A stretch of DNA of 64,000 nucleotides from Spongisporangium articulatum (GTDB lineage Bacteria > Actinomycetota > Actinomycetes > Actinomycetales > Kineosporiaceae). Each line of letters begins with the position of its first letter. Position 1 is the first letter of the stretch. Shown piece by piece: positions 41,224-49,231 of the stretch. The translations under genes were made by a program, and so were the position numbers. The notes beneath the pieces were generated by a model that was not told the origin of the DNA, searched no databases, and saw nothing but the letters and a program-made list of their open reading frames with translations. The stretch lies in contig NZ_JBITLV010000002.1 in assembly GCF_044465595.1 (NCBI RefSeq), forward strand, positions 659,090 through 723,089, in the 5' to 3' direction.

Positions 41224-42456
41224 TCATCGCGAGAGCCGGGAGACACCGAGTTCTGCTCGGTCGGTTCCGGCGCCGTCGGTGATCTTCATCGGAGCGAGCA
41301 GCCCGGTCGCCGTCGTGGGAAAGATCAGCACCGACGCCAGCCCGGCGCAGACCAGCGCGGTCGCCGTCACCTCCGACATCCGGTCGGTGGCCGTGCCGAT
41401 CTCGGCGGCCGTGACCAGGAAGGGCAGGCTCGTGGCCTGCAGCAGCCCGGCCGCCGCGACGGGCCGGGTCGCCATCCGGCGCCGGTACAGCAGCGCCGGC
41501 ACTCCCCGCACCACGAGCAGCGCCGCCAGGTACACGGGCACCTGGGCCAGGGCCGACGGCTCGTCGAGCAGCGCCGACACGTCGAGCCGCGCGCCGCTGG
41601 CGACGAAGAACACAGGGATCAGGAACCCGTAGCCCAGCGCCTCGAGCTTGACCCGGAAGTGCGGGTGGGAGGCCGCGTCCCGGTCGACGGCCGAGATCAC
41701 GGCCCCGGCCAGGAACGCGCCGAGGATGCTCTCCAGCCCGACGTGCTGGGCCAGCAGCACGAACCCCATCATCAGCAGGACGGCGCCCCGCACCCGGATC
41801 TCGGCCGTCCCGTCCTGCAACCGCTCCAGCACGTCGCCCAGGCGCATCGACCGGCGGGCGGTGAGCGCCGCCGCGGCGATCGCCGCGACCGCGACCACGA
41901 ACACCGCGAACAGGGCGACGCGCTCACCCGTGCCGCCGCCGTCGGCCGAGAACAGCAGCGAGAGCAGCACGATCGCGGCGAAGTCGGCCACCGTGGCGGC
42001 GGCGACCACGGCCTGCCCGACGTCCCCGGTGAGCGCGCCGGCGTCCTTCAGCACCGCCACGACCAGCCCCAGCGACGTGGCCGACAGGGCGATCGCCAGG
42101 AGCAGGGCCGAGTCGACCCAGCCCGCCGCACGGGCGCCGAATCCCACGGCCACCCCCAGGGTGAGCGTGAGCGCGTAGCCGGCGACGGCCGGGCCGAGCC
42201 AGCGCCCGCGCAGCGCCACCAGGTCGATCTCCAGACCGGCCAGCAGGAGCAGGAAGGCCAGGCCGAGGACGGCGACCACCTGCACGGCCAGATCGACCTT
42301 CAACCAGCCGAGCCCGCCGGGGCCGAGCACCACGCCCGCGACGATCTCGAGCACCACCGCTGGCAGCCGCAGCCGGGGCGCGAAACCCAGCAGCAGCGGC
42401 GCCAGCAGCGCGACGACGGTGACGATCAGCAGGTTGGTGAACCCGACCGGCGGCAC
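41224..42456 (-). CDS. CPA2-family cation:proton antiporter
   Basis: 410 aa, about 12 membrane helices. Kef/NapA-like transporter: LPAVVLEIVAGVVLGPGGLGW in helix 2, LLLLAGLEIDLVALRGR, the ALSATSLGLVVAVLKDAG crossover, VADFAAIVLLSLLFS, and GAFLAGAVISAVDRD. The paired acidic motif of Na/H exchangers is not fully evident, so K or Na specificity is open. There is no TrkA-N (RCK) regulatory domain; the C-terminus is short. It lies 7 bp after the flavodoxin-fold gene and is the last gene of the sigma-factor/Rieske operon. Confidence 0.82.
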   Translation of the reverse strand: MPPVGFTNLLIVTVVALLAPLLLGFAPRLRLPAVVLEIVAGVVLGPGGLGWLKVDLAVQVVAVLGLAFLLLLAGLEIDLVALRGRWLGPAVAGYALTLTLGVAVGFGARAAGWVDSALLLAIALSATSLGLVVAVLKDAGALTGDVGQAVVAAATVADFAAIVLLSLLFSADGGGTGERVALFAVFVVAVAAIAAAALTARRSMRLGDVLERLQDGTAEIRVRGAVLLMMGFVLLAQHVGLESILGAFLAGAVISAVDRDAASHPHFRVKLEALGYGFLIPVFFVASGARLDVSALLDEPSALAQVPVYLAALLVVRGVPALLYRRRMATRPVAAAGLLQATSLPFLVTAAEIGTATDRMSEVTATALVCAGLASVLIFPTTATGLLAPMKITDGAGTDRAELGVSRLSR

Positions 42457-42463
42457 GGCGGGC

Positions 42464-43180
42464 CTACCGGTACTCGGGGTTGTGGAAGTCGAACCGGGCT
42501 CCGGCGTCCCACGCGGCGCGCTGGTTGCCGTACGCGGGGATGCCGCCCGCGGCCTTCAGCATCCGGGCCAGGTGCAGCAGGTTCCAGGTCATGAACGTCG
42601 TGTTCCGGTTCGTGAAGTCGTTCTCCGGACCGCCCGAGCCCGGGTCGAGGTAGGAGGGGCCGGGACCGGCCTCGCCGATCCACCCCGCGTCGGCCTGCGG
42701 CGGGATCACGTAGCCGAGGTGCTGCAGGCTGTAGAGGATGTTCATCGCGCAGTGCTTGACGCCGTCCTCGTTGCCGGTGATCAGGCACCCGCCCACCCGG
42801 CCGTAGTAGGCGTACTGCCCGGCGTCGTTGAGCAGGTGCGAGTTGCCGTACAGCCGCTCGATCACCCGCTTCGTCACGGAACTGTTGTCGCCTAACCAGA
42901 TCGGGCCGGCGATCACCAGGATGTCGGCGGCCGCCACGCGCTCGAACAGCGCCGGCCACTCGTCGGACGCGGCACCGTGCTCGGTCATGTCGGGCCAGAC
43001 GCCGGTCGCGATGTCGTGGTCGACGGCGCGGAACTCGTCGACCGTCACGCCGTGTTTGCGCATGATGTTCGCGCTCACGTCGACCAGCCCCTGCGTGTGG
43101 CTGGGCTCGGGGGAGTACTTGAGGGTGCAGTTGATGAACAGCGCGGTCAGGTCGCTGAAGTCGAGATCGATGTCGGTCAT
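42464..43180 (-). CDS. Flavodoxin-fold NAD(P)H-dependent FMN reductase family protein
   Basis: 238 aa from ATG at 43180, with GGAGAATCCC. Flavodoxin-like fold: LTALFINCTLKYSPEPSHTQGL gives the phosphate-binding loop, DILVIAGPIWLGDNSSVTKRVIERLYG and YYGRVGGCLITGNEDGVKHC the FMN-proximal loops. The C-terminus carries an extra ~60 residues (AGWIGEAGPGPSYLD ... NRNTTFMTWNLLHLARML) seen in actinobacterial members. It should bind FMN and reduce quinones or a similar acceptor. It lies 26 bp downstream of the Rieske-ThDP fusion and in front of the antiporter, which suggests one redox-linked operon. Confidence 0.82.
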   Translation of the reverse strand: MTDIDLDFSDLTALFINCTLKYSPEPSHTQGLVDVSANIMRKHGVTVDEFRAVDHDIATGVWPDMTEHGAASDEWPALFERVAAADILVIAGPIWLGDNSSVTKRVIERLYGNSHLLNDAGQYAYYGRVGGCLITGNEDGVKHCAMNILYSLQHLGYVIPPQADAGWIGEAGPGPSYLDPGSGGPENDFTNRNTTFMTWNLLHLARMLKAAGGIPAYGNQRAAWDAGARFDFHNPEYR

Positions 43181-43206
43181 GGGATTCTCCTTGTCGGGCA
43201 GCGTCT

Positions 43207-45141
43207 TCAGAGCAGTTCGGGGTCCTGGACGACGTGCAGCAGCGCAGGGCCGTCGACGGCGAACAGCTCCGCCATGGCGGCGTCCAGCTCCTCGCGGCGG
43301 ACCACCCGCAGCCCGGTGGCGCCGCACAGCTGCGCGAAGTCCGACCAGTCGGGGTTGACCAGCGAGGTGTGCCAGACCGGGTAGTCGGCGGCGAGTTGCT
43401 CCTTGGCGATCTTGCCCAGCGAGCGGTTGTCGAGCAGCACGTGCTTCACCGGGATGTGGTGCTTGACCGCCGTGGTCAGCTCCATCGCGTACTGGCCGAA
43501 GCCGCCGTCCCCCGTCACGGCGACCACGGGCCGACCCGGCGCACCGGCCCAGGCGCCCAGGGCGCCCGGGAAGCCGAACCCGATGGAGCCGAGGTACCCG
43601 GACATCAGGACGGGCTGCCCGGCGGACTCCAGGTACCGGCCGAGGGAGTAGGCGTGGTTGCCGACGTCGACGCTCACCACGGCGTCGGACGGCAGGTGCC
43701 GGGACAGCGCGTCGAACACGGCCGCCGCCGAGACGCCCCGGCCGCGGTCGTCGGCCACCCGGCGGGCCTTCTCGGCCCGCCACAGCGCCCACCGCGCCGC
43801 GACGTCGCCCGTCTGGTCCTCGGCCTTCACGTCACCGGAGACGGCGGCCAGCAAGTCGCCGAGGGTCGCGGCGGCGTCGCCGAGGACGCCGACGGTGACC
43901 GGGTGGAAGCGCCCGATCGCCGCGGGGGAGTCGTCGACCTGCACGATCGGCTTGTAATCGGCGATGCCGGTGTGGTTGGAGAACGACGCCCCGACCGCGA
44001 TCACCAGGTCCGACTCGTTCATCAGCCAGCTGGCGACCGGCGTGCCGCTGCGTCCGAGCACGCCCGCACCCAGGGGGTGGGTGTCGGGCACCAGGCCCTT
44101 GGCCTTGAACGTGGTGAGCACCGGCGCGCCCAGTCGTTCGGCCAAGGCGCGCAGCTCGGCGGTGGCCCCGCGGGCCCCGTGGCCGGCCACCAGCACGGGT
44201 CGGCGGGCCGAGCGCACCAGTTCGGCGGCCCGCTCCAGCGCGGCCACGGGCGGTCGCAGGCGCAGGTCGCCGCTGCGCCCGTCGGGGGCGGCCGCCGGGG
44301 CCTCGCTCGGCAGGACCTGCACCTCGTCCGGCAGCACCAGGTGCGCGACGCCGCGGGCGTCCACGGCGTGCTTGACCGCCAGGGCCGCCAGCTCGGCATG
44401 GTCGGAACCGGCGTGCACCGTGGCGGTCCAGGCGGCCACCTCGCGGAACGCCGCCGACAGGTCCAGGTCCTGGAAGGCCCCGCGCCCCAGCACCTTCGAC
44501 GGCACCTGGCCGGAGATCGCGATCACCGGGGCGCCGTCCAGGCGGGCGTCGTACAACCCCGTGAGCAGGTTCGTCGACCCCGGCCCGGCAATGGCGAAGC
44601 AGACCGCGGGTCGCCCGGTGAGCTTGCCGAACGCGCTCGCCGCGAACGCCGCCGCCCCCTCGTGCCGGATGCCGACGAACGTCAGCTCGCCGCGCTCTTC
44701 CGCGCGGCGCAGCGCGTCGGCGAAGCCGAGGTTCGAGTGGCCGACCATGCCGAACACGTGGGTCACGCCGTGTGCGACGAGGGTCTCGACCAACACGTCC
44801 GCCACGGTGCGCACCGGCTCCGGGCGAGGCGGCAGCTGCACGTACACGCCGTCCTCGCGCTCCTGCACGTCGTAGGCCTGCGGGGCGTCGCTGAACCCCT
44901 CGGGTGGCCGGCCCGTCAGCGGGTCGTAGTCGTACCCGTGCCAGGGGCAGCGCAGCCAGCCGTTCTCGATCGATCCCTCGCCGAGCGGGCCACCCTGGTG
45001 CGGGCAGTGGTTGGCCAGTGCCCCGAGTGCGCCGCCGCACCGGGTCAGCGCCACGGAGCGACCGTCCACCTCGACCGCCCGGACCCGCCCGTCGTCCGGC
45101 ACGTCCTCCGCCCGGACCCGGTGCCATTCCGCCGTTGCCAT
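43207..45141 (-). CDS. Rieske [2Fe-2S] domain fused to a ThDP-dependent (acetolactate synthase/pyruvate oxidase-like) enzyme
   Basis: 644 aa, ATG at 45141 behind GAGGAGG. Residues ~5-105 are a Rieske ferredoxin domain with ligands C46-x-H48 (NHCPHQGGPLG) and C65-x2-H68 (LRCPWHGYDYD). Residues ~112-640 are a full ThDP enzyme of the POX/ALS superfamily. It has the catalytic Glu in IRHEGAAAFAA, a central domain with AGHGARGATAEL, and the ThDP/Mg motif GDGGFGQYAMEL (from residue 544) ending in LLDNRSLG. The usual families have no Rieske domain, so this is an electron-transfer fusion. Likely a pyruvate or 2-oxoacid decarboxylating oxidoreductase; the substrate is unknown. Flanked by an ECF sigma gene upstream and a flavodoxin-fold gene downstream. 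Confidence 0.88.
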   Translation of the reverse strand: MATAEWHRVRAEDVPDDGRVRAVEVDGRSVALTRCGGALGALANHCPHQGGPLGEGSIENGWLRCPWHGYDYDPLTGRPPEGFSDAPQAYDVQEREDGVYVQLPPRPEPVRTVADVLVETLVAHGVTHVFGMVGHSNLGFADALRRAEERGELTFVGIRHEGAAAFAASAFGKLTGRPAVCFAIAGPGSTNLLTGLYDARLDGAPVIAISGQVPSKVLGRGAFQDLDLSAAFREVAAWTATVHAGSDHAELAALAVKHAVDARGVAHLVLPDEVQVLPSEAPAAAPDGRSGDLRLRPPVAALERAAELVRSARRPVLVAGHGARGATAELRALAERLGAPVLTTFKAKGLVPDTHPLGAGVLGRSGTPVASWLMNESDLVIAVGASFSNHTGIADYKPIVQVDDSPAAIGRFHPVTVGVLGDAAATLGDLLAAVSGDVKAEDQTGDVAARWALWRAEKARRVADDRGRGVSAAAVFDALSRHLPSDAVVSVDVGNHAYSLGRYLESAGQPVLMSGYLGSIGFGFPGALGAWAGAPGRPVVAVTGDGGFGQYAMELTTAVKHHIPVKHVLLDNRSLGKIAKEQLAADYPVWHTSLVNPDWSDFAQLCGATGLRVVRREELDAAMAELFAVDGPALLHVVQDPELL

Positions 45142-45203
45142 GCCCCGCCTCCTCGAATGATCACGTGCGGATCAGTCACGGGCGACGGCGAACCGTTACA
45201 GCC

Positions 45204-45845
45204 TCAGGCGGACTCGCTGCGGTACAGGTCCTCCAGGACGGCCCGCAGCCGCGACCGGCCGCGGTGCAGCAGGACGCGCTGGTTCTCGGCGGAGATGTCG
45301 AGCAGTTCGCAGACCTCGGCCGACGTCAGGTCGTGCACGTCGCGCAACCGGACCACGGTCTGCTGGCGTTCGGGCAGGGCGGCCAGTGCGGACTCCAGGA
45401 CCGACATCGCCTCCCGGGACAGGGCGGAGCCCTCGGGCGTCTCGGCCCACGGCACCGGCTTGCCGCTCGGCGTCCAGTGGTCCGGGTAGGGGTCGTCGGC
45501 ACCGCGGAACCGGGCTGCGTCCACCCAGGAACCGGCCTCGCGCGGGTCGTCGCCGTCCGACAGCGACGACCACGGCACGGTCCGCCGGTCGCGGGTGCCG
45601 CGGGTGCGGGCCCGGTTCACGAGGATCGTGAACACCCAGGTGCGCAGGCTGGACCGGCCCTCGAACCCGTCGAGCCCACCGATGACCGCCAGCCAGGTGT
45701 CCTGGACCGTGTCCTCGGCGGCCGACCACGTCGCGACGTGGGTACGCGCGATCCGCAGCATCGCCGGCGACCACCGGTCGACCAGGGCTGCGAAGGCCGT
45801 CTCCTCCCCGCGACGCAACGCGGCCACGAGCTGCGCGTCGTCCAC
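45204..45845 (-). CDS. ECF-type RNA polymerase sigma factor
   Basis: 213 aa, GTG at 45845; CATACT ends 6 nt before it, so likely leaderless. Sigma-2 region (residues ~1-75: FAALVDRWSPAMLRIARTHV, AEDTVQDTWLAVIGGLDGFEGRSSLRTWVFTILVNRAR). Sigma-4 region (~145-205: LPERQQTVVRLRDVHDLTSAEVCELLDISAENQRVLLHRGRSRLR). The linker is unusually long (~55 residues) with DDPREAGSWVD and DPYPDHWTPSGKPVPW. No SnoaL-like C-terminal domain. The gene precedes the Rieske-ThDP operon by 62 bp, and a zf-HC2 protein that could be its anti-sigma factor is encoded divergently 0.7 kb upstream. Confidence 0.88.
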   Translation of the reverse strand: MDDAQLVAALRRGEETAFAALVDRWSPAMLRIARTHVATWSAAEDTVQDTWLAVIGGLDGFEGRSSLRTWVFTILVNRARTRGTRDRRTVPWSSLSDGDDPREAGSWVDAARFRGADDPYPDHWTPSGKPVPWAETPEGSALSREAMSVLESALAALPERQQTVVRLRDVHDLTSAEVCELLDISAENQRVLLHRGRSRLRAVLEDLYRSESA

Positions 45846-45875
45846 GCATGCAGTATGTCTGATCTTGGTCGGGCG

Positions 45876-46529
45876 TCACGTACCCGCGGCGAGCTCCCGG
45901 CCCTCGAGGAAGAAGGCGAGGATCCCGTCGACGCCCGCCAGCTGCGTCAGGGGGCGGGAGGCCCCGAAGGGTTCGTTCCAGAAATCGCCCGTGCGCGGGG
46001 TCCACGGCCCGACGTAGGCGTAGGGCAGGTCGTGCCCGGCGTCCCCCGGGGACACGCCGTAGTTCACCTCGTCGACCGAGAGGCCCACGTCGAAGTGCTC
46101 GGGCCAGAGGACCGGCGTCTCGTCCGGGGCCAGCGCGCGTAGGGCGGCGGCCCCGTCGGACAGCGCGCCGAGGACGACGGACAGCGCCGCCGGGTCGGCG
46201 CCCAGGTCGTCGTCCGGGCCGAGTTCGGCGTGCTCCAGGTAGAGGTTCACCGGGATGCCCGGCCGCACGCCGAGCACCGCAGCCAGTGAGCGGACCGGGC
46301 GGCCCAGCGGGACCTCCCGTCCACCGGGTTCGGCGTGGACGCCGCCGGCCCGCACCTCGAGCCGTTCGAGGCCGCCGCCCGGCGAGGCGGTCGTCGCGAA
46401 CCCCCCATCGGTCACGGCCAGCGCGATCTCGCCCGTCGTCCGGTGCTGTGGGCCGGCCAGGAGCTGCTCAGCCAGTGCGTGCAGCACCTGTCGGGCCCGG
46501 ACCACCTGCGTCGCCTGTGTCTGTTCCAC
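45876..46529 (-). CDS. Conserved hypothetical protein upstream of the ECF sigma gene
   Basis: 217 aa from GTG at 46529; longer frames upstream are antisense to the zf-HC2 gene. No signal or membrane segment. It contains a beta-rich first half (GEIALAVTDGGFATTASPGGGLERLEVRAGGVHAEPGG is typical of its composition) and a C-terminal half with LYLEHAELGPDDD, LWPEHFDVGLSVDEVNYGVSPGD and YAYVGPWTPRTGDFW. The acidic and aromatic conserved blocks look like a ligand-binding or enzymatic fold. I do not recognise the family. It is 30 bp upstream of the sigma gene and probably co-transcribed with it. Confidence 0.7.
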   Translation of the reverse strand: MEQTQATQVVRARQVLHALAEQLLAGPQHRTTGEIALAVTDGGFATTASPGGGLERLEVRAGGVHAEPGGREVPLGRPVRSLAAVLGVRPGIPVNLYLEHAELGPDDDLGADPAALSVVLGALSDGAAALRALAPDETPVLWPEHFDVGLSVDEVNYGVSPGDAGHDLPYAYVGPWTPRTGDFWNEPFGASRPLTQLAGVDGILAFFLEGRELAAGT

Positions 46530-46574
46530 GCCTCTAGCGTCCCGCCTCGCGCCCCGGGCGTTACGCTCGAGCGT

Positions 46575-46844
46575 ATGAACCCGGGCCCGCACGCGAGCGA
46601 GGAGCCGCAGGAAGTCACCTGCCGGCGCCTCGTCGGGCTCGTCACCGACTACCTCGAGGGCGCCCTCGACCCCGAGGTGCGCGCCCGGTTCGAGGAGCAC
46701 CTGGCGGAGTGCCCGCACTGCGTGGAGTACGTCGCCGAGATCCGCCGCACGTCCGAGGCCCTGGGGCAGGTGCCCGTCCAGGCGCTCAGTCCCGCGACCC
46801 GCGAGGGGCTGCTCACCGCGTTCCGCGACTTCCGGGCCGGCTGA
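46575..46844 (+). CDS. zf-HC2 zinc-finger protein, candidate anti-sigma factor
   Basis: 89 aa; TACGCT ends 7 nt before the ATG (leaderless). An N-terminal zinc-binding anti-sigma domain: CRRLVGLVTDYLEGALDPEVRARFEEHL then AECPHCVEYVAEI, giving the H-x3-C-x2-C signature of ZAS proteins, with the helix of a sigma-binding domain before it. There is no membrane helix, so it would be a soluble, possibly redox-sensing anti-sigma factor. The nearest partner is the ECF sigma factor at 45204-45845, divergently encoded with one gene in between. Pairing is inferred from proximity. Confidence 0.8.
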   Translation: MNPGPHASEEPQEVTCRRLVGLVTDYLEGALDPEVRARFEEHLAECPHCVEYVAEIRRTSEALGQVPVQALSPATREGLLTAFRDFRAG

Positions 46845-46859
46845 GCCGCCCGCTGAGGC

Positions 46860-48071
46860 TCAGACGCCGCCGCGGCGACCGGCGCGTTCGGCGAAGGCGT
46901 CCAACGCGGTCAGTACCTCCGGGGCCCGCCAGGCCCGGCCGCGCCGCCGGTCGGTGAACTCCGTCAACACCCCCGCGGCAACCAGTGCATCGAGGTGCCG
47001 GTAGACGTTGCTGAGTTTGATGCCCAGTTCGGTGCTCAGGGTCGAGGCGGAGACGACGGGTTGCCTCAACAGGAGGTCAGCAACTCGCCAGATGCCCGAA
47101 TTGGCCCGGGCGGTAACCGCTTCCGACCAGCGTTCGCGGGCCTCGCGTAGATCGTCGACGAGGTGTCCGCCGTTGGCCAAGGCGCGGAAGGTCGCCTCGG
47201 TGACCCGGCTGACGATGGGCGCGACGTCACCGTCCCGGTAGGCGTCGAGGGCCGCGAAGTACGTAGCGGTGTCCACGAGCAGGCCGGCGGAGATGGGCAC
47301 CGTCACGGCACGCGTCAGTCCCTTGCCCCGCAGCATCGAGTGGATGAGCGCTCGCCCGGTGCGCCCGTTCCCGTCAGGGAACGGATGGATGGTCTCGAAC
47401 TGCGCGTGGGTGATGGCGGCCTGGGGGAGCAGCGGCAGATCCTGTCGGTCGGCGAAGGTCACCAGATCCTCGATCGCTGCCGGTACCCGGTCGTGGTGCG
47501 GCGGTACGAACATGGCGTGGTGCGGGCCGGTCGAACTGCCCCCGATCCAGACCTGCTCGGTCCGCCACTTCCCGGCCATGTCCGGGTGCGTGTCTTCCAG
47601 CAGGGCGCGGTGCATGGCCAGCACGGCATCACCGTCGAGGCGTTCCGCGAGCGTGATCGCGGCCGACATGGCCTTGGAATTGCCCACGATCTCCGTTGCG
47701 TTCCGTCGTCCGCTCAATCCGATCTCGGCCTCGGCGATCGCTCGAGCCGAGGCGGTCAGATTCTCGATCTGCGAACTGGCCGCGGACTCCGAGCGCAGCA
47801 GGACGCTGGAGAAGGGGGCGATCTCGCCGCCCAGCTCGGCATCGAAGCGGGCGATCGCGGTGGCTGCATCCTCCGCCTCGGCCAGCAGTTCGGCGGGCAG
47901 GTTGAGGGGGAGTGCTGCGATGTCAGGCGGGACCGCCGCCTGGTACGGGCCGCGATGGCGTCGTGCGTCGGTGCGGGACGATCCGGGGCTGTGCTCGGAC
48001 GGGGTCCAGGGCCAGGACTCGTACCCGATCGCCGGCCAGGCTCCGGGTGCGGACGTCGTTGCTGAGAACAC
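46860..48071 (-). CDS. Fic-domain AMP-transferase family protein, class II, with C-terminal HTH
   Basis: 403 aa, GTG at 48071. Fic motif HPFPDGNGRTGR begins at His229, complete for AMPylation. An N-terminal inhibitory helix has the S-x3-E-N motif (Ser99, Glu103, Asn104 in SSQIENL), which makes it a class II auto-inhibited Fic. A target-dock flap precedes the motif (GSSTGPHHAMFVPP). Residues ~335-400 form a winged helix (SASTLSTELGIKLSNVYRHLDALVAAGVL). A near-perfect palindrome overlaps its promoter, so autoregulation is likely. It may act as a toxin-like regulator; no separate antitoxin gene is seen, and the HTH domain suggests a role in transcription. Confidence 0.88.
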   Translation of the reverse strand: MFSATTSAPGAWPAIGYESWPWTPSEHSPGSSRTDARRHRGPYQAAVPPDIAALPLNLPAELLAEAEDAATAIARFDAELGGEIAPFSSVLLRSESAASSQIENLTASARAIAEAEIGLSGRRNATEIVGNSKAMSAAITLAERLDGDAVLAMHRALLEDTHPDMAGKWRTEQVWIGGSSTGPHHAMFVPPHHDRVPAAIEDLVTFADRQDLPLLPQAAITHAQFETIHPFPDGNGRTGRALIHSMLRGKGLTRAVTVPISAGLLVDTATYFAALDAYRDGDVAPIVSRVTEATFRALANGGHLVDDLREARERWSEAVTARANSGIWRVADLLLRQPVVSASTLSTELGIKLSNVYRHLDALVAAGVLTEFTDRRRGRAWRAPEVLTALDAFAERAGRRGGV

Positions 48072-48078
48072 GGACCTA

Positions 48079-48113
48079 CCTTATTCTCACTTAGCCGCTA
48101 AATGAGAATAAGG
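48079..48113 (-). promoter_or_regulatory. 35-bp near-perfect palindrome over the Fic promoter
   Basis: CCTTATTCTCA (48079-48089) and TGAGAATAAGG (48103-48113) are exact inverted copies. The centre contains TTAGC-C-GCTAA, so only one base pair of the whole 35-bp dyad mismatches. On the minus strand TAAGGT (48083-48078) within the palindrome is 6 nt before the GTG start of the Fic gene, so the operator covers its -10. It is far more AT-rich than its surroundings. The Fic protein's own HTH is the obvious candidate binder. Confidence 0.75.
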
Positions 48114-48129
48114 CTTCGGCGTGTTGTCG

Positions 48130-49131
48130 CTATCGCTTGAGCTTCGGCAGCACCTCGCGGCCGAAGACCTCGATCCACTCCTTCTGGTTACGACCCACGT
48201 TGTGCAGGTAGATCCGGTCGAACCCGAGGTCGACGAACTTCTGGATGTAGGCCCGGTGCACGTCGGGATCGGAGTCGATGATCATCCGGCCCTCGTAGTC
48301 CTCCGGGCGCACGAGCGCGGCCATCGCGGCGAAGTCGTGCGGTGAGCGGATGTCGGCCTTGCCGAACTTCATGCCGCCGTTGGGCCACTCGGTCAGCGCG
48401 TTCTGCAGGGCCTCCTCATCGGTGGCCGCCCAGGACATGTGCAGCTGCAGCACCTTCGGCATCGTGTCCGGGTCCTTGCCGGCCTCGCGGGCGCCCTCGG
48501 CGAACCGCGCGAACAGTCCGTCGATCTTCTCCAGCGGCGCCCCGACGGTGATGATCCCGTCGGCGAACTTCCCCGTCTTCTTCGCGTTGATCGGGCCGGC
48601 GGTGGCGACCAGGATCGGGGGCGCCTGCTCGGGCATCGTCCACAACCGGGTCGACTCCATCTTGAAGTACTTCCCGTCGTGCTTGACGTCCTTACCCTCG
48701 AGGCTGGCCGTGAACAGCTTGTTGATCACCTCGATGGCCTCCCACATGCGCAGGCTGCGCTCACCGGCCTCCGGCCAGTACTGGGGCACGATGTGCTCGT
48801 TCAGCGCCTCGCCGGTGCCCAGCCCCAGCCACGATCGGCCGGGGTACATGGCCTCCTGGGTGGCGGCGGCCTGGGCCACGATCGCCGGGTGGAACCGGAA
48901 GCTCGGGCAGGTCACGCCCGGGCCCATGTCGCCCGCGGTGCGCTCGCCGACCGCCGCCAGCACCGACCACACGAACGAGGCGTTGCCCTGCTGCGGCACC
49001 CACGGCTGGAAGTGGTCGGCCGCCATGCAGCCGGAGAACCCGTGCTGCTCGGCCAGGGCCGTGTAGCCGACGACCTCCTGCGGGTCGAACTGCTCCAGCA
49101 TCGCCGCGTAACCGATCGTCAGGTCGCTCAT
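48130..49131 (-). CDS. F420-dependent glucose-6-phosphate dehydrogenase-like LLM oxidoreductase
   Basis: 333 aa; TAGTTT ends 6 nt before the ATG (leaderless). Luciferase-like TIM barrel matching mycobacterial Fgd: AADHFQPWVPQQG, SVLAAVGERTAGDMGPGVTCPSFRFHPAIVAQAAATQEAMYP-type block (SFRFHPAIVAQAAAT), and GLGTGEALNEHI, which binds F420 phosphate. Differences from Fgd1 in the substrate region mean glucose 6-phosphate is not assured; it may belong to the broader TIGR03557-type F420 oxidoreductases. It implies coenzyme F420 in the host. No F420 biosynthesis genes are in the window. Confidence 0.83.
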   Translation of the reverse strand: MSDLTIGYAAMLEQFDPQEVVGYTALAEQHGFSGCMAADHFQPWVPQQGNASFVWSVLAAVGERTAGDMGPGVTCPSFRFHPAIVAQAAATQEAMYPGRSWLGLGTGEALNEHIVPQYWPEAGERSLRMWEAIEVINKLFTASLEGKDVKHDGKYFKMESTRLWTMPEQAPPILVATAGPINAKKTGKFADGIITVGAPLEKIDGLFARFAEGAREAGKDPDTMPKVLQLHMSWAATDEEALQNALTEWPNGGMKFGKADIRSPHDFAAMAALVRPEDYEGRMIIDSDPDVHRAYIQKFVDLGFDRIYLHNVGRNQKEWIEVFGREVLPKLKR

Positions 49132-49231
49132 GGGCTGAAACTACCTCGCAGGCCGGGGCGCCGCAGGGGTGGCCCGCGGCCCCTGACAGGTTCTAGCGTT
49201 CCGGTGTCCGGTTCTCTCCAGGAGGCGCCCG

